A stretch of 64,000 bases of DNA, from NCBI RefSeq assembly GCF_022352055.1, contig NZ_JAKRWM010000016.1, positions 1 through 64,000 of the forward strand. The letters are read 5' to 3'. Origin of the DNA: Cohnella mopanensis (GTDB lineage Bacteria > Bacillota > Bacilli > Paenibacillales > Paenibacillaceae). Shown here in pieces: positions 43,591 to 51,278 of this stretch (the stretch's first letter is position 1; every line of letters begins with the position of its first letter). The notes beneath the pieces are model-generated. The model ran no database searches, had not been told where the DNA came from, and saw only the letters and a list, made by a program, of their open reading frames with translations. A program made the translations under genes and the position numbers.

Positions 43591-44225
43591 GCCATATTAA
43601 AGTATTTCTTGTAGAGGATGATACGGATTGGATTAAAGCGATTACCGCTTTTTTGAATAAGGAAGAGGATATGCTGGTGGTCGGATCAGCGACGAGCGCA
43701 GAAGAAGCAATCCGTCTTGCGTATACGGTATCGTTCGATGTCGTATTAATGGATATTCAACTGACCGACAAGGGCTTGGACGGCATCTATGCGGCGGTTG
43801 AAATGCTTGAAATTCGCCCTACCAAAATCATTATGCTGACCTCTCTAACCGACGAGCATGTGATGACGCAGGCTTTTACGGCAGGGGCAATCCATTATTT
43901 GGACAAGACCCGCTTCAAGGAATTGCCGCATATGATTCGCAGCGCCCACCATCATTCGGCGGCAATGGAAGCGCTCCTGAAAGAGTTGTCCCGATTAAAA
44001 CGGGAGGAACAGTTGAAACAGCTGACGGAAGCGGAACGCGAAGTGTTCGAACTAATCGAAGAGGGTTATACGCAAGCTCAGATTGAGCGAAAATTGTACA
44101 AAGCCGAAAGCACGCTCAAAAACCAAGTCAACAAAATACTGAAAAAGTTCGGCGCGAAAAGTAGCAAGGAAGCCGTCGAGATGGTGAAGAGGAAGGGGCT
44201 ATTCCGGAAAGGGCGCGAGGAATAG
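43587..44225 (+). CDS. NarL/LuxR-type response regulator
   Basis: 212 aa. Receiver domain with VEDDTDW, phosphoacceptor in VVLMDIQL, Thr in MLTSLTD and Lys in YLDKTRF. The C-terminal helix-turn-helix follows the LuxR pattern LTEAEREVFELIEEGYTQAQI then ESTLKNQVNKILKKFG. Coupled to the membrane kinase upstream by an ATGA overlap. A terminator follows at 44271. Confidence 0.9.
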   Translation: MSHIKVFLVEDDTDWIKAITAFLNKEEDMLVVGSATSAEEAIRLAYTVSFDVVLMDIQLTDKGLDGIYAAVEMLEIRPTKIIMLTSLTDEHVMTQAFTAGAIHYLDKTRFKELPHMIRSAHHHSAAMEALLKELSRLKREEQLKQLTEAEREVFELIEEGYTQAQIERKLYKAESTLKNQVNKILKKFGAKSSKEAVEMVKRKGLFRKGREE

Positions 44226-44270
44226 AGAAGGACAGCGTGAGAGGTATCGCACTTAGCAAACTTAACGCGG

Positions 44271-44297
44271 GGTACTACGTAATGTAGTACCTTTTTT
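44271..44297 (+). terminator. Terminator of the second two-component operon
   Basis: GGTACTAC (44271-44278) pairs with GTAGTACC (44284-44291), followed by six T. Confidence 0.9.
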
Positions 44298-44376
44298 GGC
44301 ATCCGCCTATAGAAGTTGGAACTAAGCAACGTGCGGCAGACCCGTTACAATTCAAGGGAGAGGAGGGGATGATGGG

Positions 44377-44820
44377 ATGCAACAGAACCCTATCGACTCG
44401 AAAGAGCTGATTTATTTGCTAATTGACGGTGAATGTACGCTCTGTCATCGACTGGCACGATTTGTATACAGGCGAGATCGGGCAGGCCGATTCCGTTTTG
44501 CCCCCTTGCAATCGAAGGCGGGTCAACGGCTTCTAAAGCAAGTAGAATTGCCCCTGGATAATCAGGAAACGTTCATTCTGATACAAGACGGGCGCTACTA
44601 TATGAAGTCCAATGCAGCTCTCCGCGTCTTTCGTAAGCTCGACGGGGGTTGGCCGCTTCTTTATGGACTTGTCGTATTTCCCTTGAAGATCCGAGACAAA
44701 GCGTATGACGTCATCGCACGGAGACGTTATCGATTGTTCGGCAGAAGAGACGCGTGTATGCTGCCCGAAGCGGGATTGAGAGAGCGATTCGTTGAAGTGG
44801 GAGAGGAGATCATCGCATGA
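44377..44820 (+). CDS. DCC1-like thiol-disulfide oxidoreductase family protein (DUF393)
   Basis: 147 aa. The N-terminal DGECTLCH motif (residues 17-24) is the DxxCxxC hallmark of the DCC family. It continues with RFVYRRDRAGRFRFAPLQS and the C-terminal RYRLFGRRDAC motif typical of the family. Thioredoxin-like fold; a redox role is predicted but the partners are unknown. GAGAGGAGGGG precedes the ATG. Its stop overlaps the next gene (ATGA), giving a coupled three-gene operon with a membrane protein and an acyltransferase. Confidence 0.88.
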   Translation: MQQNPIDSKELIYLLIDGECTLCHRLARFVYRRDRAGRFRFAPLQSKAGQRLLKQVELPLDNQETFILIQDGRYYMKSNAALRVFRKLDGGWPLLYGLVVFPLKIRDKAYDVIARRRYRLFGRRDACMLPEAGLRERFVEVGEEIIA

Positions 44821-45254
44821 ATCAGATGACGAACGAGTGGACGGAACTGATCAGATGGGCGGGTTATTTGCAATTGGGAGTCGTAGTCGGCAGTCTTGCC
44901 GTACCTTATCTGCTTCAATGGCGAAACGAATTATCGTCCGTTCGCACGTTGATCAAGCAGGTGTTCTGGACGTATGCCGGCTACATTTTGTGCACCAATT
45001 TGTTTTTTGCGATTTTGTCGATCTTTCTGGCTCCCAGTTTGGCGGATGGTACTGAACTGGCCACAGCGATCTGTCTCTTTATTACCCTGTATTGGGGAGC
45101 CCGTCTGGTTATACAGTTTTTTTATTTCGATAAAAAAGGAATTCCGAGCGGAGGGGTTTATCGATACGGGGAATGGCTGCTTTCCCTCTGCTTCGTATTT
45201 TTCACGATCGTGTACGGCGGAGCGGCTCTCCTGCGCGTCTGGGGGGCTCCATGA
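44817..45254 (+). CDS. Four-helix membrane protein of unknown function
   Basis: 145 aa with four predicted membrane segments (about 13-32, 46-66, 80-101, 117-138). No domain is recognised. It lies between the DCC protein and the MBOAT acyltransferase, with ATGA overlaps on both sides, so a role in the same process is likely. Possibly a partner or chaperone subunit of the acyltransferase (inference only). Confidence 0.7.
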   Translation: MNQMTNEWTELIRWAGYLQLGVVVGSLAVPYLLQWRNELSSVRTLIKQVFWTYAGYILCTNLFFAILSIFLAPSLADGTELATAICLFITLYWGARLVIQFFYFDKKGIPSGGVYRYGEWLLSLCFVFFTIVYGGAALLRVWGAP

Positions 45255-46222
45255 CTCCCGCTTTGATTTTGCTAATCTGCGTTTGTATTCCAGTGCTGGG
45301 ATATCGAATGGCTCAGATGCGATCGATAGCTGTAAAACGCGGACTAGTCTGGGGCATGACGGTGTGCGCACTATTATTAACAGATAGAATCATGCTCTTC
45401 CAACCTCCCGCTTTAAGGATGATAGCCATTATCGGGGTATTGTTATATGCCATGAAATCCGTTACTTACGTTGAATGTTCAAATCGGGACAAACGGAAGC
45501 TGCCCGTGCTCCATTGGATAGCCTTTCACCTCTGGATTGGAATGAGACCTTATGTATTCGCGAAACGGAAGGCAGGAGCCAATAGGGACGCCGGAAAATA
45601 TATCGTATCGGGAATTCTAAGAGTAATATGGGGCCTCCTATTAATGGGTTTATCTTGGCTCGTATGGCATTCGGCTTTTCAATGGAACTGGAATTATCGC
45701 TACGGCATGATCGGGGCGACCGTTTTATTGATGGCAGGGTTAAGTTTTGCGGGCCATTTTGGTCTACTGAAAATATGGGCAGGGATTTGGAGACTTGCGG
45801 GGTTTGATTGTCAGCCATTATTTCGCAATCCAGCGATGTCAAGGAGCTTGAATGAATTTTGGAGTCGGCGATGGAATCTGGCATTTTCGGAAATGACGAC
45901 TTTGGGCGTTTACCGTCCACTGAGCGGTAGTATCGGTAAGAACGGAGCGGCATTCGCCTCCTTTATATTTTCGGGAATATTACATGAGTTGGCAATCTCT
46001 TTACCCGTCCGGCAAAGCTTTGGAATGCCGTTGCTCTATTTTGTAATTAATGGGACGGGGGTCGTAATCGAGCGTACAATGGAGAGAAGAGGCTTTTCCG
46101 TTGCCGGAGTTGCGTGGCTAGGTCGCATTTGGACATTCGTCTGGCTGGTTTTGCCGGTCCCCTTGTTATTTAATTCATCTTTTCTGAAAAGTATCATCTG
46201 GCCGATTATCGGCATTTATTAA
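45251..46222 (+). CDS. Wax-synthase-like MBOAT acyltransferase
   Basis: 323 aa from the ATG overlapping the previous stop. About eight predicted helices. The segment SRSLNEFWSRRWNLAFSEM and the later FSGILHELAISLPV, with the invariant His of MBOAT enzymes, match the wax-synthase/MBOAT_2 branch (plant-type wax synthase domain). It would transfer an acyl group to a lipid or sterol-like alcohol at the membrane. This branch is uncommon in Bacillota to my knowledge. The substrate is unknown; the operon suggests a lipid or redox-linked modification. Confidence 0.78.
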   Translation: MTPALILLICVCIPVLGYRMAQMRSIAVKRGLVWGMTVCALLLTDRIMLFQPPALRMIAIIGVLLYAMKSVTYVECSNRDKRKLPVLHWIAFHLWIGMRPYVFAKRKAGANRDAGKYIVSGILRVIWGLLLMGLSWLVWHSAFQWNWNYRYGMIGATVLLMAGLSFAGHFGLLKIWAGIWRLAGFDCQPLFRNPAMSRSLNEFWSRRWNLAFSEMTTLGVYRPLSGSIGKNGAAFASFIFSGILHELAISLPVRQSFGMPLLYFVINGTGVVIERTMERRGFSVAGVAWLGRIWTFVWLVLPVPLLFNSSFLKSIIWPIIGIY

Positions 46223-46300
46223 GAATCGCATTGAGAAAAAATATGAAAATGGTCCAATATGGAGCAGTGAAACTGACTCAGCTTTTCATAGTTACCCCGC

Positions 46301-46726
46301 TTAAATATGGGCATCTGCATCCACATCCTGAATGAGCTCTACGGTTTCTCCGCCGGGCGCATTAAGAAAGCCGTATTTCATATGAACGACCTGGCCGGAA
46401 CGGGTAGGAATGTGGGAGATCGCAGGCTTGGAGGCGACAGTGGCTCCGTTGGCGATCGCTCTTTCGAAAGCGGCTTCCATGTTGTCGGTCCAAATGGCGA
46501 CATGCTGCCATTTGCCAAGGGCAAACGGTTCGGGACTGCCGAATATTTCTAAGTAATCGCCGGTACCCAGATCCAGAATAAAGGCGTGATCCTCTTTCCC
46601 TTCCGCCCCCCATTCCGCAACCAGTTCGGCATCGAAGGCGTTTCTGTAAAAGTTTGCGGCAACATGTAAATCAGGCACGCGCAGGCAAACGTGATGGATC
46701 CCTTTTTGTTTTAGTTTTGCATACAT
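46301..46726 (-). CDS. VOC (glyoxalase/bleomycin-resistance fold) family protein
   Basis: 141 aa, two beta-alpha-beta-beta-beta repeats. Starts KQKGIHHVCLRVPDL with the first-module His, and contains DYLEIF and GGETVELIQD with the Glu of the second module. Metal-dependent lyase, isomerase or dioxygenase activity is typical for the fold. It is a clear paralogue of the VOC protein at 55595 in the facing operon. Last gene of the minus-strand lacI-thuA-voc operon, 21 bp after thuA. Confidence 0.88.
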   Translation of the reverse strand: MYAKLKQKGIHHVCLRVPDLHVAANFYRNAFDAELVAEWGAEGKEDHAFILDLGTGDYLEIFGSPEPFALGKWQHVAIWTDNMEAAFERAIANGATVASKPAISHIPTRSGQVVHMKYGFLNAPGGETVELIQDVDADAHI

Positions 46727-46747
46727 CCGTTTAACACCCTACCTTTC

Positions 46748-47518
46748 TTATAGTCTGTGATCCAGATTTTCGCGAGCATCGCGGGGGAGGTAACCGTCGG
46801 CCGATGTCGGAATCGTCATATCGGGACTCGGTGCCATCCATTTCGCGGCATTGCGCAGTACTTGATGGATTTCCTTCTGATACAGGATCGGAAAAGTTTC
46901 GTGTCCGGGGGTGAACTGGAACAGTTTTCCTCTTCCGCGGTAATAAACGTTGCCGCTGCGGCAGACATCGCCGCCCTCCCACCAGGCAATAAAGACGGTC
47001 TGATCCGGTTCGGGAATCAGCTGCGGTTCACCGTACATTTCATCTGCGGGAATTTCGATGCAATCGTTGATGCCATAGGCGATGGGATGGCCGGGATTGG
47101 TGACCCAGACTCTTTCCTTTTCGCCCTTGGGCATGGTACGAAAGCGCCCCCAAAGACCGGCATCATAATAAATGCCGAGCATTCTCTGCCAAGGTTTCGA
47201 AAAGATGGAGGAATGGAGGGCGACAAAGCCCATTCCTCGGTTGACGACATGATAGCAAATGCGGTTTGCGACCGTGTCATCGAAAGCGGCATTGTCGATA
47301 TGGCTCCACCAGATAAGAACATCGGTAGTCGCCAGGATTTCTTCGGAAAGTCCATGGGAAGGCATATCCTGAGTGGCAATCGTCACTTCAAAATCATCAT
47401 AGCCATGAAAAGCCTGGGCGATAGCAGCATGAATACCATCGGGATAGATTGATTTCACGGGCTCACTGCGGTCCTGATTGTGCTCGTTGAATATGGTGAC
47501 ATGGATTTTTCGTTCCAT
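46748..47518 (-). CDS. ThuA-like (trehalose utilisation) family protein
   Basis: 256 aa from ATG at 47518 behind AAGGGGAT; an earlier in-frame start is less likely. Class-I glutamine-amidotransferase-like fold of the ThuA family: VTIFNEHNQ, DVLIWWSHIDNAAF, GMGFVALHSS and the late GRGKLFQFTPGHE. ThuA proteins occur in pathways oxidising trehalose and related sugars through keto-sugars; the precise reaction is not settled. Encoded with LacI and VOC, facing the uptake operon, which carries another ThuA (52965). Confidence 0.88.
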   Translation of the reverse strand: MERKIHVTIFNEHNQDRSEPVKSIYPDGIHAAIAQAFHGYDDFEVTIATQDMPSHGLSEEILATTDVLIWWSHIDNAAFDDTVANRICYHVVNRGMGFVALHSSIFSKPWQRMLGIYYDAGLWGRFRTMPKGEKERVWVTNPGHPIAYGINDCIEIPADEMYGEPQLIPEPDQTVFIAWWEGGDVCRSGNVYYRGRGKLFQFTPGHETFPILYQKEIHQVLRNAAKWMAPSPDMTIPTSADGYLPRDARENLDHRL

Positions 47519-47534
47519 TAGGAAGATCCCCTTG

Positions 47535-48617
47535 TTATTGTTCGAATTGAAAACCCAGACGGGCACCACAAGATTCCCGGATGATTAAACGGGGCTCATG
47601 GGAAATGTTGATCCCTTCGGAATCATTATTGATAGCGCTTATCAAGGTCATGATGGACATGCGTCCCAGGTAACTGTTCTGCTGGTCCAGCGTTGTCAGG
47701 CGGGGGCAGTTATATTCGCCTGAGGGAAACTGATCACAGCTGACAACAGAGATATCTTCCGGTACACGTAGTCCTTTATCTGCTATCGCCCGGATGGCAC
47801 CTTGCGCTACTGCATCGTTCATGCAGATAATTGCGGTAGGGGTCGTTTCCGTTTGTTCCAGCAGTTTAGCCATAGCTCGATAGCCGTCTGGTGCGTAATA
47901 ATTACTTAAAGAGATCAGGGAAGGGTCAAAGGGGATCGCCAGGTTCTTCAGCGTCTGTGTATAGGCAGCCAGTCTGGCTGTGGTAGTACGAATCCCTTCC
48001 TCACCTCCAACAAAGCCTATCCTGCGGCGACCCAGCGCCAGTAGATGATGGATCAGGGCAGATATACCGCCGCTTAAATTTCGGTTCAAGAAGGTACAAC
48101 TGCAGTCCGGAACGGACTGTCCCAGAATGACTACTGGAATCTGTCTGCCCATACGGTTTAAGGCTTCTTTATAGGAATCAGAAATTTGATCTCGGTCGAT
48201 TTCACCTCCCAAAATCAATACACCATCCACCTTTTTATCCAGCATCATCTGGAAATAGGTGTTTTCCGGTATGGCATCGGAAACACCATGGTTGGACCCA
48301 CCATAAAAGGTGTTGCATAAGATGATGGAATACCCGAAGTCTACTGCGTAGCGCTGGATCTCCAGATACAGCTCACTAAAGTAAGGATTTGTGATATCTG
48401 ATACGATAACTCCCAGCGTCTGGGTATGGTTACTGGTCATGGCACGTGCCACGGAGCTTGGTGAGAAGTGGTATTTGTTAATGATGTCAGTCACATGTGC
48501 CTTTGTCTTTGCGGAAACATAAGGACTGTTGTTGATAACGCGGGATATTGTGGAAACAGACACCCCGCTCAACTCTGCGATTTTATAAATGGTAAGGTTT
48601 TTCTGATCATCCGACAT
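47535..48617 (-). CDS. LacI-family transcriptional regulator
   Basis: 360 aa from ATG at 48617 behind AGAGAGGAA. N-terminal LacI helix-turn-helix (TIYKIAELSGVSVSTISRVIN, residues about 9-29) with the hinge helix SSVARAMTSN, then a sugar-binding domain (about 65-355) with VIVSDITNPYFSELY, GRRRIGFVGG and AIICMNDAVAQGA. The last gene-end is 16 bp before thuA, so it heads a lacI-thuA-voc operon. Six sequences of the form TTGGTACCGGTACCAA lie in the upstream spacer, including one near its own start, so it probably represses both operons and itself. Confidence 0.92.
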   Translation of the reverse strand: MSDDQKNLTIYKIAELSGVSVSTISRVINNSPYVSAKTKAHVTDIINKYHFSPSSVARAMTSNHTQTLGVIVSDITNPYFSELYLEIQRYAVDFGYSIILCNTFYGGSNHGVSDAIPENTYFQMMLDKKVDGVLILGGEIDRDQISDSYKEALNRMGRQIPVVILGQSVPDCSCTFLNRNLSGGISALIHHLLALGRRRIGFVGGEEGIRTTTARLAAYTQTLKNLAIPFDPSLISLSNYYAPDGYRAMAKLLEQTETTPTAIICMNDAVAQGAIRAIADKGLRVPEDISVVSCDQFPSGEYNCPRLTTLDQQNSYLGRMSIMTLISAINNDSEGINISHEPRLIIRESCGARLGFQFEQ

Positions 48618-48676
48618 GAAAAAATTCCTCTCTGCTATAACATCTAACATCTATACAGGAACACTAACATATGATA

Positions 48677-48692
48677 TTGTAACCGGTACCAG
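48677..48692. promoter_or_regulatory. LacI-type operator O0 (near lacI)
   Basis: TTGTAACCGGTACCAG, a mismatched copy of the TTGGTACCGGTACCAA palindrome, 60 bp before the lacI start. Suggests autoregulation. Confidence 0.6.
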
Positions 48693-48804
48693 GATGTCGC
48701 ATAAAGTGTACCATATGCTTAAAAAACAGGGAAAAACAAGTAATCTAATATTTTTCTTAATTGTAGTATGGGAAAAATTAAAAGTCAACGTAATCGAAAT
48801 GATT

Positions 48805-48820
48805 TTGATACCGATACCAA
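48805..48820. promoter_or_regulatory. LacI-type operator O1
   Basis: TTGATACCGATACCAA, an imperfect palindrome upstream of promoter P1. Confidence 0.75.
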
Positions 48821-48866
48821 AATAAAGAGGACAGACAGAAAATGTAAAATTGATGTTAAAATGATG

Positions 48867-48896
48867 TTGACAAGAATGAAATGTTTAATTTATAGT
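48867..48896 (+). promoter_or_regulatory. Sigma-A promoter P1 of the uptake operon
   Basis: TTGACA at 48867 and TATAGT at 48891 with an 18-bp spacer. The same promoter recurs 137 bp downstream as P2. Confidence 0.8.
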
Positions 48897-48962
48897 TCAG
48901 TTCAGGAAGTGAAAATTCCAAAAAAATGATAAGTGGAGGTCAGTTTTATTTTTTATTTCGTT

Positions 48963-48978
48963 TTGGTACCGATACCAA
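48963..48978. promoter_or_regulatory. LacI-type operator O2
   Basis: TTGGTACCGATACCAA, 66 bp downstream of the P1 -10 and 25 bp upstream of the P2 -35. Confidence 0.85.
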
Positions 48979-49003
48979 ATTTTTCGTCAATGTAAATTTA
49001 TGT

Positions 49004-49033
49004 TTGACAAAAATGAAATGTTTAATTTATAGT
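49004..49033 (+). promoter_or_regulatory. Sigma-A promoter P2 of the uptake operon
   Basis: TTGACA at 49004 and TATAGT at 49028 with an 18-bp spacer, a duplicate of P1. Confidence 0.8.
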
Positions 49034-49099
49034 TCAGTTCAGGAAGTAAAAATTCCAAAAAACGATAAATGGAGGTTGCTTATATTTTTTTATTTCATT

Positions 49100-49115
49100 T
49101 TGGTACCGGTACCAA
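49100..49115. promoter_or_regulatory. LacI-type operator O3
   Basis: TTGGTACCGGTACCAA, a perfect 16-bp palindrome, 66 bp after the P2 -10, the same offset as O2 from P1. Confidence 0.88.
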
Positions 49116-49185
49116 AACGGTTTAGGCTAGGGGGTAAAATGCCAGAAAATGATAAATCGAGGTTGCTTTTATTTTTTTTATCATT

Positions 49186-49201
49186 TTGGCACCGCTTTCA
49201 A
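49186..49201. promoter_or_regulatory. Decayed LacI-type operator O4
   Basis: TTGGCACCGCTTTCAA, left half conserved, right half degraded; it sits in the truncated third repeat unit, which has no promoter. Confidence 0.5.
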
Positions 49202-49248
49202 TATTTCGTTAGGTAAATTTGAAATTGAAATGCCCTTAAAAAGAGGCT

Positions 49249-49264
49249 TTGGTATCGATACCAA
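49249..49264. promoter_or_regulatory. LacI-type operator O5 next to the ribosome site
   Basis: TTGGTATCGATACCAA, a perfect palindrome ending 4 bp before AAAGGGAG and about 20 bp before the permease start. It would act as a roadblock to transcripts from P1 and P2. Confidence 0.85.
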
Positions 49265-49284
49265 TAGTAAAGGGAGAAGTTGCG

Positions 49285-50265
49285 ATGCGAATGGACAGGG
49301 AGACGAAAAAGACAGCGCAGAACCAGTTGATTAAACAAAAGAAGGGTGGTGTATTCAATGAGCTGTACAGACACAGGACTTTATATGCAATGACGCTTCC
49401 GGCGTTGTGCTTTTTCCTGATTTTCAGCTATATCCCCATGATGGGTGTGTATTATGCATTTGTTGATTATGACTTTGGCAAGGGTATTCTTCACAGTCAG
49501 TTTGTGGGACTAAAGAATTTTCAGTATTTCGTTTCCGGCGGATGGAGTGCACCGATTGTTTACTTGACCAAGAATACGATCCTTTACAATCTGGTGTTTA
49601 TTCTCCTGGGAAATATCATGCAGTGTATGTTTGCCATCATGATTACAACGGTTGTCGGACGGCTTTTTAAGAGAGTAACGCAATCTGTTATGCTGCTGCC
49701 GCACTTTGTATCCTACGTTATCGTGGGAACGATTGCCTATAATATTTTCAACAGCAACTATGGTGTACTCAATTCGCTGCTGAAGGCTTTGGGCGGGAGC
49801 GGGATCAGCGTGTATATGATTGAATGGATATGGCCATTTATCATCACATTTTTCTTCCTATGGAAAGGTACCGGCTTTGGTATGGTGGTTTATCTTGCTG
49901 CAATCACGGGCTTTGACCGGGAGGTTTATGAAGCAGCAAAAATCGACGGCTGTAACCTATTTAAGGAGATCAGGTACATAACACTGCCGATGTTAAAGCC
50001 AACATTTATTATGCTGGTGCTGTTCAGCCTTGGCGGTATCATGAGAGGACAGTTTGAATTGTTCTATAACCTGGTTCAGAGAAACGGACAGTTATTCAAT
50101 GTAACGGATGTTCTGGATACCTACATATACCGTGCGATGACCGTCAATTTCAATCTGGGTACCTCTACGGCGGCAGGTGTTTACCAGTCCGTATTCGGCC
50201 TTATTCTTGTGGTCACCGTAAACAAGATCATACGTAAGACGAGTCCGGAAAACGCCTTATTCTAA
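49285..50265 (+). CDS. Sugar ABC transporter permease, LplB-type
   Basis: 326 aa from ATG at 49285 behind AAAGGGAGAAG; upstream in-frame codons overlap operator O5. A cytoplasmic start of about 25 residues, six predicted helices, and the EAA loop EVYEAAKIDGCNLFKEIRYITLPML. MalF/UgpA superfamily in its LplB branch, used for oligosaccharides and polysaccharide fragments. First gene of the LacI-controlled operon; base composition here is more AT-rich than the flanking genes. Confidence 0.9.
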   Translation: MRMDRETKKTAQNQLIKQKKGGVFNELYRHRTLYAMTLPALCFFLIFSYIPMMGVYYAFVDYDFGKGILHSQFVGLKNFQYFVSGGWSAPIVYLTKNTILYNLVFILLGNIMQCMFAIMITTVVGRLFKRVTQSVMLLPHFVSYVIVGTIAYNIFNSNYGVLNSLLKALGGSGISVYMIEWIWPFIITFFFLWKGTGFGMVVYLAAITGFDREVYEAAKIDGCNLFKEIRYITLPMLKPTFIMLVLFSLGGIMRGQFELFYNLVQRNGQLFNVTDVLDTYIYRAMTVNFNLGTSTAAGVYQSVFGLILVVTVNKIIRKTSPENALF

Positions 50266-50284
50266 ATAAGGAGAGTTGAGAAAG

Positions 50285-51169
50285 ATGAATAATCATAAAT
50301 TATCTGCCAGTGAAAAAGGATTAAAAATATTTTTCTATATCGTTCTTTCAATTGTGTCTATTGTCTGTGTACTACCCTTTATTCTGGTGATTTCCGGTTC
50401 TCTTTCAGACAGCACACAGATATTGCAAAACGGTTACTCCATTCTGCCCAGGGGATTTTCGCTGGATGGCTACCGTAGTATTTTCCTGTTTCCGATGCAG
50501 ATTGCTAAAGCCTATGGTGTCAGTATCTTTGTAACCGGTGCGGGAACCGGCATTGGTCTGATGGTCATGACCTTCTGCGGTTATGCGATTTCCAGAAGCG
50601 AATTAAGATATCGCAATGTCATTGCTTTCATTATTTATTTTACGACTCTTTTTTCCGGCGGTCTGGTACCCTGGTATATCGTAGTTACCAAGCTGGGATT
50701 AAAGAACAGCATCTGGGCGTTGATCATTCCGTCCATCTGCAGCTCATTCTATATATTGCTCATTCGTAATTTTATGAAGACGATTCCGGATGCCCTTGTG
50801 GAATCTGCAAGGCTGGAAGGAGCTGGGGAGTTTCGTACCCTTGTACAAATCGTCGTGCCAATGTCAAAGCCGATCCTGGCCACCATTGCCTTGTTTCTGG
50901 CACTTGCATACTGGAATGACTGGTACCTGGCTTCCCTTTATATTACAAAAGCCGATTTGTGGCCTCTACAATACCGGTTATACAACATCCTGAATGCTGC
51001 CTCCAAGATCGCGTCGGTCGGAGCGGAGAACTTTTCCAGCAAAATTCTGCCGACAGAGACACAGAAGCTGGCGAACGCGATTGTGGCAACAGGACCGATT
51101 ATTTTCCTATATCCTTTCCTGCAGAAGTACTTTGTTCAGGGTATTTCCATCGGAGCGGTAAAAGGATAA
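50285..51169 (+). CDS. Sugar ABC transporter permease, YtcP/LplC-type
   Basis: 294 aa from ATG at 50285, 11 nt after AAGGAG; a TTG at 50276 is too close to it. Six predicted helices with the EAA loop ALVESARLEGAGEFRTLVQIVVPMSKP. CUT1 family MalG/LplC branch. It forms the channel with the permease encoded just upstream. No ATPase gene is present; such importers commonly use a shared MsmX/UgpC-type ATPase encoded elsewhere (family knowledge). Confidence 0.9.
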   Translation: MNNHKLSASEKGLKIFFYIVLSIVSIVCVLPFILVISGSLSDSTQILQNGYSILPRGFSLDGYRSIFLFPMQIAKAYGVSIFVTGAGTGIGLMVMTFCGYAISRSELRYRNVIAFIIYFTTLFSGGLVPWYIVVTKLGLKNSIWALIIPSICSSFYILLIRNFMKTIPDALVESARLEGAGEFRTLVQIVVPMSKPILATIALFLALAYWNDWYLASLYITKADLWPLQYRLYNILNAASKIASVGAENFSSKILPTETQKLANAIVATGPIIFLYPFLQKYFVQGISIGAVKG

Positions 51170-51278
51170 TTCCAAAGTGGTAGTAATGCAAATTACTATA
51201 TAAACCTAATTTTTGAAAATTGGGGCAAGGGTCAAAAAGCAGGAACAATTCATATCAAAAAGAGGAGGAAACTGAAAG

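Larger units (their letters stand above)
48866..49200 (+). repeat. Tandem promoter-operator repeat units
   Basis: Unit 1 (about 48866-49002) and unit 2 (about 49003-49139) share TTGACA, AATGAAATGTTTAATTTATA, GTTCAGTTCAGGAAGT, AAAATTCCAAAAAA, TGGAGGT, a T-rich run and a LacI operator, at a 137-bp offset. A shorter third unit (49140-49200) keeps GAAAATGATAAATCGAGG, the T-rich run and a decayed operator. Confidence 0.85.
48618..49284. other. 667-bp AT-rich divergent control region
   Basis: It holds six LacI-type operators, two near-identical sigma-A promoters in a 137-bp tandem repeat, a partial third repeat unit and the ribosome site of the permease gene. Described item by item below. No coding sequence is credible here. 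Confidence 0.85.

Noticed and set aside
46748..47518. Glutamine amidotransferase
   Set aside because: The fold is similar, but the nucleophile-elbow cysteine triad of amidotransferases is not seen; the ThuA family fits better.
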